Source of the DNA: JALYUM01 sp036688685
GTDB taxonomy: Bacteria; Pseudomonadota; Gammaproteobacteria; Burkholderiales; Burkholderiaceae_D
Assembly (NCBI RefSeq): GCF_036688685.1
Contig: NZ_JAQQPS010000011.1
Coordinates: 156,612 to 220,611 of the forward strand
Length of the DNA: 64,000 nucleotides
Direction of reading: 5' to 3'
Under the pieces are notes generated by a model that was given only the letters and a program-made list of their open reading frames with translations, ran no database searches and was not told the DNA's origin. Both the position numbers and the translations under genes were made by a program. Positions 49,341 to 56,937 of the stretch are shown in pieces (positions within the stretch are counted from its first letter, which is position 1; each line of letters begins with the position of its first letter).

Positions 49341-49525
49341 AACTGAATCATGTCCACTCTATCGCGATCGCTTCCCTGAAAGACAGTTTGGCAATGTTGC
49401 CGCTACGGTCTTGTGGTCGGCGCAGCGTTGCCTAAACTCCCGGGCGGTGATCGCGTCTCCGGCTCTGGTGCACCCCAGTTTCCGGCGACGGATCGGTTCG
49501 TGTGTCATTTTTTCGGGAGTCCATC

Positions 49526-49981
49526 ATGCGTCTATCCACATTGTTGTTGTCCCTTGCGGCCGCCTGTGCCGTCGTTGTGCCCATCGCAGCGGCAGCCCAG
49601 GCGCTGCCCGCCACCAGGTCCGCGCCGGTCGATGAAGAGGCCAAGGAAGCCCTGTCGCAAGTGCAGGTGCGCGGCCAGACCCGGCGTCACCGGCTCGATG
49701 CCGACGAGGCCAAAAAAGTGCGTGGTACCTACGCCATGTCGAATGGCTGGACCATGCAGGTCACGCCGCGCGGGAACCGGGTGTTCATCTCCATCAATCA
49801 AGGCGAGCCCCTCGAATTGCTGGCCCAGTCTGGCGACAAATTCGCCAGCGCCGACGGCAATATCGCCACCGTCTTCAACCTGGGGCCGTGGCAGGAAGAT
49901 GTGGTGATGAGCTATGTGCCGGACAGCCGGCTGTCCGACCAGCGTGTCATCGTCGGCTCCGGGGCGCTGGCCACGCGCTAG
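49526..49981 (+). CDS. Predicted secreted protein of unknown function
   Basis: A 151-residue protein starting at ATG 49526 behind GGGAG, with a clean Sec signal peptide (MRLSTLLLSLAAACAVVVPI, Ala-rich cleavage region near 25). The mature part has a charged segment (EEAKEALSQVQVRGQTRRHR) then a beta-rich stretch (YAMSNGWTMQVTPRGNRVFI). I do not recognise a family. It is convergent with the LptA-like gene, 25 bp apart. Confidence 0.65.
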   Translation: MRLSTLLLSLAAACAVVVPIAAAAQALPATRSAPVDEEAKEALSQVQVRGQTRRHRLDADEAKKVRGTYAMSNGWTMQVTPRGNRVFISINQGEPLELLAQSGDKFASADGNIATVFNLGPWQEDVVMSYVPDSRLSDQRVIVGSGALATR

Positions 49982-50006
49982 TTGCTTCCTTGCAACATCG
50001 CCATAT

Positions 50007-50576
50007 TCATTGTCCAGGCAGCTGTGGTGGCGGCACCGCCACCCGGCTGCGTCGCACTTCGAATATCACCTTGCCGCGCCCATTCGGCGGTGCACCGGCA
50101 ATGCCAGGGCCGTTGCGCCCATCGAGCTGCTCGCTCCGATTGTCATAGGAAATAAACGCCTGGTCGATCTGGTGCGTGACTGTCTTGCCGTCGAGTTGGC
50201 GCATCATCGCCGCCAAATGCAGCTTGATGACGTCTTCGCGCTCGTCGTATTCCATGCGCTCGGCGTGGCCTTCGGACCACAGATCCGGCCCGCCGTCGCG
50301 CTTCTGGCGGAATGTGACGAGCTTGCCTGGCGCGGCAGTCAGGCGGTAGGTTCGATAGCCGTCGGGTGCTTCCTTGACCTCTGCCCGCTCGGCATTGACC
50401 ACCATGGTGCCGCGAACAATCGTGACGTGACCAGTCGCGATCGTTTCGCGCGTGACGTTATCGATATGGATGTCGCCGGACTCCATGCTGATCGGCTTGA
50501 GTGCATCGGCGCGTTCTGCTTGCGCGCTTGTCGCCAGCAGGAGCAGGAAGCAAAAGGTGAGGCGGGTCGTTTTCAT
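50007..50576 (-). CDS. LptA/OstA-like periplasmic protein
   Basis: A 189-residue protein with a signal peptide (MKTTRLTFCFLLLLATSAQA). The mature part has the OstA/LptA-type beta-jellyroll pattern: ISMESGDIHIDNVTRETIATGHVTI, VNAERAEVKEAPDGY, DLWSEGHAERMEYDERED. LptA normally lies in the lptC-lptA-lptB operon and carries LPS across the periplasm. Here it is alone, so it is either a second LptA-like protein or a diverged relative. It is divergent from the M20 peptidase gene. Confidence 0.75.
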   Translation of the reverse strand: MKTTRLTFCFLLLLATSAQAERADALKPISMESGDIHIDNVTRETIATGHVTIVRGTMVVNAERAEVKEAPDGYRTYRLTAAPGKLVTFRQKRDGGPDLWSEGHAERMEYDEREDVIKLHLAAMMRQLDGKTVTHQIDQAFISYDNRSEQLDGRNGPGIAGAPPNGRGKVIFEVRRSRVAVPPPQLPGQ

Positions 50577-50710
50577 TGTAGGGCCCAGTCGGTGGTCGAA
50601 TTATTTTAACCAAATTTTCAATTTAAAAAGAAACTAAAGGAAACTTTTCGCTTGGGAGATCGTGTTAATCTCGCCACAGGTGTTTTAAATCTCACAACGA
50701 AAGGATGTCC

Positions 50711-51967
50711 ATGGATCGCGCTGCGCGCCACAAGATGATGCATTGCGGCGTGGCGATTACCGTCGCCCTGGCGTTCCAAGGCGCGGCGCTGGCTGCTGCG
50801 CCAGTCAACCAGGATCTGTTTGCGCGCGCCACCCAGGCCAGGCCCGAGGTCACCAGCTTGCTCGAGCGCCTGGTCAACATCGACTCCGGCACCGGCAGCG
50901 AAAAAGGCCTGGACCAGGTTGGCGCCATCGTCGCCGCGGAAGCCAAAAAACTCGGCATGCGCGTGGACTTCTCGTCGGCCGCGCCGGCCGTGGGCCACAA
51001 CCTGGTGGCCACGCTGAGCGGAACCGGCACAGCGCGGATCCTGCTGATGGCCCATATGGACACGGTGTTCGCCGACGGCACCGCGGCGGCGCGTCCGTTT
51101 CGCATCCAGGGCGAGCGTGCCTACGGTCCTGGTGTGATGGACGACAAGGGCGGCATCGTGATCGCGCTGTACGCCATCAGGCTGCTGCAGCAAATGCAGT
51201 TCACCAATTTCAAGCAGATCACCCTGCTCGTCAACACGAATGAGGAAACCTCCTCGAAAGGCACGGTCAAGCTCATCGCGGCGCTGGCGCAGCAGCACGA
51301 CGTGACGCTGAACCTGGAGCCTGGACGCGTTGCTGATGGCCTGGTGGTTTGGCGCAAGGGCACGGCCGACCTGCAGATCGACGTCAAGGGCAAGTCAGCG
51401 CACGCCGGCGTCGCGCCCGAGGCCGGCCGCAACGCAGCGATGGAAGCGGCGCACCAGATGCTGCAAATGGCGACCCTGGGCGACGACGCCAAAAAGACCA
51501 CCGTCAACTTCACCGTCTTCCATGCGGGCGAGCGCAGCAACGTGATTCCCAACGCCGCGTTGGTGCGCGGCGACATGCGCGCCACCGACGCGGCCGAATT
51601 CGATCGCGTCGAGCAAGGCATGGCGCGCATGGCAGAAAAGAAACAGATTGCCGGCACCGAGGTCAGCACCCGCCTGGTGCGCGGCATGCCGCCGATGCCT
51701 GCCACGCCGCGCACCGCGGCGCTGGCGGCACGCGCCCAGGCCATCTACGGCGAACTGGGCATGAAGCTGACGATGGAAGGTTCGGGCGGTGCCGCCGACG
51801 CCAATTTCGCCAGCGGCGCCGGCGCGGCCACGCTCGATGGTTTCGGCATCGTCGGCGGCGCGATTCACACCGAGGACGAGTACGCGGAACTGAACAGCAT
51901 TGCCCCAAGGCTGTATTTGTTGACGCGCATGATCATGGATGTCAGCACGACCCCGGTGCCACGCTAA
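50711..51967 (+). CDS. M20-family metallopeptidase, carboxypeptidase G2-like, secreted
   Basis: A 418-residue zinc exopeptidase with an N-terminal signal peptide (about residues 10-29). Metal-site motifs: LLMAHMDTVF (His, near 115), GPGVMDDKGGI (bridging Asp), NTNEETSSKGT (catalytic Glu-Glu), NLEPGR, and C-terminal AIHTEDEY. The dimerization domain contains KGKSAHAGVAPEAGRNA. Closest by pattern to glutamate carboxypeptidases that remove C-terminal Glu. ATG 50711 was preferred to 50705 because AAAGGA is then correctly spaced. Confidence 0.9.
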   Translation: MDRAARHKMMHCGVAITVALAFQGAALAAAPVNQDLFARATQARPEVTSLLERLVNIDSGTGSEKGLDQVGAIVAAEAKKLGMRVDFSSAAPAVGHNLVATLSGTGTARILLMAHMDTVFADGTAAARPFRIQGERAYGPGVMDDKGGIVIALYAIRLLQQMQFTNFKQITLLVNTNEETSSKGTVKLIAALAQQHDVTLNLEPGRVADGLVVWRKGTADLQIDVKGKSAHAGVAPEAGRNAAMEAAHQMLQMATLGDDAKKTTVNFTVFHAGERSNVIPNAALVRGDMRATDAAEFDRVEQGMARMAEKKQIAGTEVSTRLVRGMPPMPATPRTAALAARAQAIYGELGMKLTMEGSGGAADANFASGAGAATLDGFGIVGGAIHTEDEYAELNSIAPRLYLLTRMIMDVSTTPVPR

Positions 51968-52098
51968 CGGCTGGCGCAGTTCCACAACGCAATAAAATTT
52001 TTCTGAAGAATGTTTTTTATTGCAACTGGGCGCATAATCGTTTCGTAAGAGTGGCATCAACCGGTTCATTCAACCGTTATTTGTCAGGCGGACAGCCC

Positions 52099-52779
52099 AT
52101 GCTAGCAACGCCCAATTCTGCGACCAGTCCAGCCGTCGTGCCCAGCCGGCGCCTGTTGCTGGTCGACGACGAACCGAATATCCTGGCCGCGCTGAGCCGC
52201 TTGCTCAGGCGCGATCGCTACGAGGTGTTCTGCGCCGGCAGCGGGGCCGCCGGCCTCGATGTGCTGGGGCAGCATTGTGTCGATGTGATTGTGTCCGACC
52301 AGCGCATGCCCGGCATGCTGGGCGTCGATTTCCTGCGCCAGGCGCGCGCGATTTGTCCCGACTCGATCCGCATCATGCTGTCGGGTTACACGGAGCTGCA
52401 GTCCGTGACCGCTGCCGTCAACGAGGTGGCGATCTTCAAGTTCCTCACCAAACCCTGGGACGATGCGCAATTGCTTGGGCATATCGCCGAGGCATTCAGG
52501 ATCAAGGAAATTGCCGACGACAACCAGCGCCTGCATCTGGAACTGCGCAGCGCCAACCACGAGCTGGCAGCGGCCAACCGCAAGCTCGAGCAGTTGTTGC
52601 TGGAAAAGCAGGAACAGATCAGCCTCGACGAAACCGCCCTGCAGGGCGCGCGCGACCTGATGGAGCACTGGCCCATCGCACTGGTCGGCGTGGACGACAG
52701 TGGCATGATTGCAATCGACCGCGTGCGCGCCGACATGCTGGCGCTGTTTGGCGAACTGTGCCAGGTGTTGACGCCATGA
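52099..52779 (+). CDS. Response regulator with C-terminal coiled coil
   Basis: A 226-residue protein. The receiver domain (residues about 19-135) has acidic pocket VDDEP, phospho-acceptor D67 (VSDQRMPGM) and switch Lys in FLTKPWDD. A predicted coiled coil follows (about 145-190, LHLELRSANHELAAANRKLE), then a short C-terminal part without a recognised output domain. The KPWD signature is shared by all three regulators in this cluster. It overlaps the next gene by ATGA. Confidence 0.88.
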   Translation: MLATPNSATSPAVVPSRRLLLVDDEPNILAALSRLLRRDRYEVFCAGSGAAGLDVLGQHCVDVIVSDQRMPGMLGVDFLRQARAICPDSIRIMLSGYTELQSVTAAVNEVAIFKFLTKPWDDAQLLGHIAEAFRIKEIADDNQRLHLELRSANHELAAANRKLEQLLLEKQEQISLDETALQGARDLMEHWPIALVGVDDSGMIAIDRVRADMLALFGELCQVLTP

Positions 52780-54095
52780 GCGCGCACGCTCCCGGCGCGC
52801 TAGCGCCCAAAGTGCTGTGCGTCGACGACGAACCGAATATCCTGTCGTCGCTGCGGCGGCTGTTGCGCGCCAACGGCTACCAGGTGCTCACCGCCGACAG
52901 CGGCGCGGCCGGGTTGAAGATACTGGCCGAGGAAAGCGTCGACGTGATCATTTCCGACATGCGCATGCCGGAAATGAATGGCGCGCAGTTCCTTGCCACC
53001 GCCCGCGCCACCTGGCCTGACACCATGCGGCTGTTGCTGACCGGTTACTCGGAAATCCAGGCGATCCAGGATGCCATCAACGGCGGCGAGATCTATCGCT
53101 ACATCACCAAACCGTGGGACGACAAGGAGATCCTGCGGGTGCTGCACGACGCCCTTGAGCGGCGCCAGCTGGTACTCGACAAGGCGCGCCTCGAAGCGCT
53201 CACGACGCAGCAGAATGCGCAGTTGCGCGAGCTGAACCACGGCCTCGAAGCGAAGGTGGAGGAGCGCACCCGCTTGCTGAAGCTGGAACACGCCGCCACC
53301 ATCGCCGCGAACGCCAAGCTGCGCCACAATTTCGTCGTCACCATCAAGATTTTTTCGAGCATGATCGAGCAGCGTGCCCACAATCTGCCGGGCCATACGC
53401 GCCAGATCGCCGAGCTTGCGCGCAAGATGGGCGCGGTGCTCGGCCTCGAGGCGCGCGACAGCCAGGATCTGGCGATTGCTGCACTGCTGCACGACATCGG
53501 CAAGATCGGCCTGTCCGACAGCATGCTGCAAACCCCGTTCACGGCCTTGCACGGCGAGACGCTGGCGCTGTTTCGGCGCCATCCGGTGCGCGCCGAAGAG
53601 CTGCTGATGCCGCTGGAAGACTTGCGCGGCAGCGCTGCCATCCTGCGCAGCCAGCTCGAGCGCTTCGACGGCAACGGTTTTCCGGACGGCCTGGCCGGGC
53701 TCGCCATTCCGCTGGGGGCGCGCATCCTGGCGCTGGCAGTCGATTATTACAACCTGCAGCAAGGGGCCATGGTGCTGCGCCATCTGCGTCCCGACGAGGC
53801 GGTCACCCTGATCCTCGATGCGGCGGGCAAGCGCTACGACCCGCAAGTGGTGGCGGCGTTCCGGCAAGTGGTCGACCACACCGAGACCGGCACCAGCGCA
53901 GGCGTCGAAGTGCTGTCGCGCGAGCTGGAACCGGGGATGGTGCTGGCGCGCGACCTGGTCAGCCGCGAGGGCCTGATGCTGTTGTCGGCCGACCATGTGC
54001 TCGACGAGCGCATCATCGCGCACGTGCGCGATTTCGAACAAAAAGCGCGCTGCCGCCTCGCGATCTGGGTGCGCAATCCAACGGGGGTACCATGA
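52776..54095 (+). CDS. Receiver/HD-GYP-like protein with altered HHE site
   Basis: A 439-residue RpfG-like protein. The receiver has VDDEP and an acceptor Asp in ISDMRMPEMNG, then KPWDD. A coiled coil (residues about 130-170) leads to an HD-GYP-type domain with HTRQIAELARKMG, H239-D240-I-G-K and HPVRAEELL. The HHExxDGxGYP motif reads Q293-L294-E295-R-F-D298-G-N-G-F-P, so the two metal-binding histidines are lost. Cyclic-di-GMP hydrolysis is therefore doubtful, and a binding or scaffold role is more likely. A C-terminal module resembles the stand-alone protein at 41708-42034. It overlaps both neighbours. Confidence 0.88.
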   Translation: MSAHAPGALAPKVLCVDDEPNILSSLRRLLRANGYQVLTADSGAAGLKILAEESVDVIISDMRMPEMNGAQFLATARATWPDTMRLLLTGYSEIQAIQDAINGGEIYRYITKPWDDKEILRVLHDALERRQLVLDKARLEALTTQQNAQLRELNHGLEAKVEERTRLLKLEHAATIAANAKLRHNFVVTIKIFSSMIEQRAHNLPGHTRQIAELARKMGAVLGLEARDSQDLAIAALLHDIGKIGLSDSMLQTPFTALHGETLALFRRHPVRAEELLMPLEDLRGSAAILRSQLERFDGNGFPDGLAGLAIPLGARILALAVDYYNLQQGAMVLRHLRPDEAVTLILDAAGKRYDPQVVAAFRQVVDHTETGTSAGVEVLSRELEPGMVLARDLVSREGLMLLSADHVLDERIIAHVRDFEQKARCRLAIWVRNPTGVP

Positions 54096-54592
54096 GCAAG
54101 ATTTTACTGGTGGACGACGATCCACATATGTTGAGCGCCTTGCAGCGCGCGCTGCGCTTGCTGTTCCAGCACGAGCAGCCGCAAATCGAAGCCTTCACCA
54201 ATCCGATGGACGCACTCAATCGCATCTGCAGCTGCGACTTCGACCTGGTGATATCGGATTACCGGATGCCGCAGTTGAACGGTGCCGAGTTGCTCGAGGC
54301 GCTCAAGGAGGTGGCGCCTGATACGGTGCGCATCATGTTGTCGGCGTCGGCGGAATTCGACACCATGCTGCACACCATCAACCAGGCGCAGGCCTTCCGT
54401 TTCATGCTCAAGCCATGGGACCCGGTGCAACTCGAAGACAATGTGCGCCAGGCGCTGGCCCTGCGCGCCAGTCTGCTGGCGGCAAAAAGTGCCGGCCCCA
54501 GTGCCGAACAACTGGAGGCGGCGCGCCTGGAAGCGGAGGAGCCCGGTATTTTGCACGTGCGGCGCGACGCCGACGGCGCTATTCTGCTGTAG
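54092..54592 (+). CDS. Response regulator (single receiver domain)
   Basis: A 166-residue protein: receiver domain with VDDDP near residue 8, acceptor D56 (ISDYRMPQLNG) and MLKPWDPVQL, followed by a short Ala/Glu-rich helical tail (about 125-155) and no output domain. It overlaps the HD-GYP-like gene by ATGA. Its last 14 bp overlap, on the opposite strand, the end of the histidine kinase gene. Confidence 0.9.
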   Translation: MSKILLVDDDPHMLSALQRALRLLFQHEQPQIEAFTNPMDALNRICSCDFDLVISDYRMPQLNGAELLEALKEVAPDTVRIMLSASAEFDTMLHTINQAQAFRFMLKPWDPVQLEDNVRQALALRASLLAAKSAGPSAEQLEAARLEAEEPGILHVRRDADGAILL

Positions 54593-55892
54593 CCGTCAAC
54601 TGCGGTGGGGTAACCGGCAGGTGCACGGTAAAGCGCGTGCCGACGCCGGGTTCGGACGCCACATCGATGCGCCCGCCATGGCGGCTGACGATGCCATACG
54701 ACAGCGACAGTCCCAGGCCGGTGCCGCTGCCGACCGGTTTGGTGGTAAAAAACGGCTCGAAAATGCGCTTCATGAGTTCGGGCGGGATGCCGCTGCCATT
54801 GTCGCCGACCTCGACCCATACCCAGCCGCCGGAGCCGCCGGTCCGTAACGTGATCACGCCATCGCCGGTGAGCGCCTGGGCGGCATTGACCAGCAGGTTC
54901 ATGAACACCTGGTTGAGCTGGGAGGACAGGCAGGTAATGGGCGGGATATCGCCGTAATGCTTTTCCACCCGGGCCTTGTACTTGATTTCGTTGGCGACGA
55001 TGTTGAGGGTGCTGTCGAGGCCCACGTGCAGATCGGCCACTTGCCAGACCGCTTCGCCGACGTGCGAAAAATCCTTCAGCGCCTGCACGATGTCCTTGAC
55101 CCGCTTGAGGCCGTCCATCGATTCGGCCACCAGGTCGACCACGTCGCTTTTCAAAAACGCCAGGTCTACCTGTTCGCGCACCGCCGCGATGTGCGCCGCC
55201 AGCGGCGGATACGGCGCCGCCTCGTGTTCGTAGCGGTCGATCACATCGAGCAGCGTTTCGACATAGCTTTTCAGCGATCCCATGTTGGAGTTCACAAAAC
55301 CGACCGGGTTGTTGATTTCGTGGGCGATGCCCGCCGCCAGCTGGCCGATCGACGCCATCTTTTCCGATTGCAGCAGCTGTTCGTGGGCGCTGCGCAACTC
55401 GGCAATCAGCGCTTGTTGCTCGATGCCTTTGACCTTCAGGTCTTCTTCCATATGCTTGCGCAGCGTGATGTCGGTCAGCGAGCCGATCACTTCGAGCGGC
55501 ACGCCGTTTTCGTCGCGGATCAGGCGCAGCGTATCGTGCATCCACAGGTAGCTGCCGTCGTGGATGCGGAAGCGGTAATCGTAGCTGCGCTGGCCCTGGC
55601 TAAAAATCAGCGCCAGGCTGGAAAAAATCTGCGGGGCGTCGTCGGGATGAATATGGTCGAACCAGAAATTCGGATCGGCCAGCATCTGCTCGGGGTGGTA
55701 ACCGAGCACATGGACGGCATTGTTGCTGACGAAGGTCATCTTGAAATCGCCGCTGGGAACGGTGCAGTAGATGATCGCCGGGGTATTGTCGACGAGGTAC
55801 TGAAATCGTTGCAGTGGCAAGGCTTCTGCACCCGTATTTGCAGGGGGCTGCGCTGGCTTCGCGCTGGAAAAATCGAACTCTTCGAATTGCAT
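54579..55892 (-). CDS. PAS-domain sensor histidine kinase
   Basis: A 437-residue cytoplasmic kinase without membrane helices. An N-terminal PAS/PAC domain (residues about 30-155; AVHVLGYHPEQML, YDYRFRIHDGSYLWMHDT) connects through a coiled coil to the H-box KMASIGQLAAGIAHEINNPV with H191. The HATPase has N-box QVFMNLLVNAAQAL, DNGSGIPP and GTGLGLSLSYGIV. Its convergent, overlapping position makes it the likely partner of the three response regulators at 52099-54592. Confidence 0.93.
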   Translation of the reverse strand: MQFEEFDFSSAKPAQPPANTGAEALPLQRFQYLVDNTPAIIYCTVPSGDFKMTFVSNNAVHVLGYHPEQMLADPNFWFDHIHPDDAPQIFSSLALIFSQGQRSYDYRFRIHDGSYLWMHDTLRLIRDENGVPLEVIGSLTDITLRKHMEEDLKVKGIEQQALIAELRSAHEQLLQSEKMASIGQLAAGIAHEINNPVGFVNSNMGSLKSYVETLLDVIDRYEHEAAPYPPLAAHIAAVREQVDLAFLKSDVVDLVAESMDGLKRVKDIVQALKDFSHVGEAVWQVADLHVGLDSTLNIVANEIKYKARVEKHYGDIPPITCLSSQLNQVFMNLLVNAAQALTGDGVITLRTGGSGGWVWVEVGDNGSGIPPELMKRIFEPFFTTKPVGSGTGLGLSLSYGIVSRHGGRIDVASEPGVGTRFTVHLPVTPPQLTATAE

Positions 55893-56135
55893 GGCGATCG
55901 CCTTTCGAGGTGCTGGTCCGCTTTCAAACTGATTATTTCTTCTAGGAACTATACGTCAATTCACGGTGCATGACTCATCAGGATGGGGCCATGCAAAAAA
56001 TAATTTTGTCTTCGGCAGTGCGCGGCGGCGCCACCTTCGCCGGCCGACCCGGCCACGTCACTTTCATGGTCAGCAGAGCGCCGTCGGACCGGCGCGGCGA
56101 CTTGCGCTGACGGCCGATCCCGCATCACACGCCCA

Positions 56136-56888
56136 TCAAAAGCGATTCCAGTTATTGTGGCGGTGCTCGGTCGCTTCTTTCATCAGGTCGCCGGCGTGGC
56201 GTTCATTTTTTGCACTGAACTTGTCGCCCAATTGAACGATCATGGCCAGTTCCTGGATAGCGGGCGGGTATTCGTGTTCGGCGGCTTGCTCCAGAAGGTA
56301 GCGGGCCCTGACGAGATCTTTTGCCCGGCCTTGCCCTTCCTTGTACATATTGGAAAGCAAGAACATGGCATGCGGATTGCCAAGCTTGCCCGATTCATCC
56401 AGCCAATACGCCGCTTGGGCATCGTCGCGAACGACGCCGTCGCCATTTTTATAAAGCATGCCCAGCATGAGCGCTGCCTTGGCATGCTTGCGCGCCGCGG
56501 CCATTGCATACCACGCGACGGACGCCTCGGGTGCCGGTGCGACGCCGACTGCGCCAAGTCGCAGCATGTCGCCGAGTTCGAAAGCGGCTTCCGGATCGCC
56601 CGCGCGCGCTGATTGCTCGAACAAGCGCAAGGCTGCGCTGCGCTGACTGGGGCCACTTTTGTACAGGATTGCCAATTCGCGCTGCGCTACCGGCATATTC
56701 TGCGAAGACCATAAAACCAGCGACCGCCGTGCATTTTCGTCGTTTTGCTGGCGTGCCTTCATTCCTATCGTTTCTATTTCGGCGGAAGTTGGCTTGTCCT
56801 GCGACTGGCAGGCCGCCAGGGTGCATAGCATACACAGGGAGGCGAGTAGCGCTGCCAGTGTCATGCCAGGAGAGTGTTTGAGTTGCAT
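56136..56888 (-). CDS. Sel1-repeat lipoprotein
   Basis: A 250-residue protein with a lipoprotein signal: hydrophobic core and lipobox LAAC (Cys near residue 27). The mature part contains several Sel1/TPR-like helical repeats (AALRLFEQSARAGDPEAAFELG; ASVAWYAMAAARKHAKAALMLG; AYWLDESGKLGNPHAMFLLS; ARYLLEQAAEHEYPPAIQEL, each quoted in part). Such repeats mediate protein-protein contacts at the membrane. It follows cpdB in the same direction after a hairpin. Confidence 0.88.
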   Translation of the reverse strand: MQLKHSPGMTLAALLASLCMLCTLAACQSQDKPTSAEIETIGMKARQQNDENARRSLVLWSSQNMPVAQRELAILYKSGPSQRSAALRLFEQSARAGDPEAAFELGDMLRLGAVGVAPAPEASVAWYAMAAARKHAKAALMLGMLYKNGDGVVRDDAQAAYWLDESGKLGNPHAMFLLSNMYKEGQGRAKDLVRARYLLEQAAEHEYPPAIQELAMIVQLGDKFSAKNERHAGDLMKEATEHRHNNWNRF

Positions 56889-56909
56889 GTTTTTAATTTC
56901 GCATTCAAA

Positions 56910-56929
56910 GGGCCGGCGTGCGCCGGCCC
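56910..56929 (-). terminator. Stem-loop terminator downstream of the CpdB-like gene
   Basis: A perfect GGGCCGGC / GCCGGCCC stem with a 4-base loop lies 8 bp after the cpdB stop. On the minus strand it is followed by TTTG, a weak T-tract. It sits between cpdB and the Sel1 lipoprotein gene. Confidence 0.6.
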
Positions 56930-56937
56930 AGTCAAAC

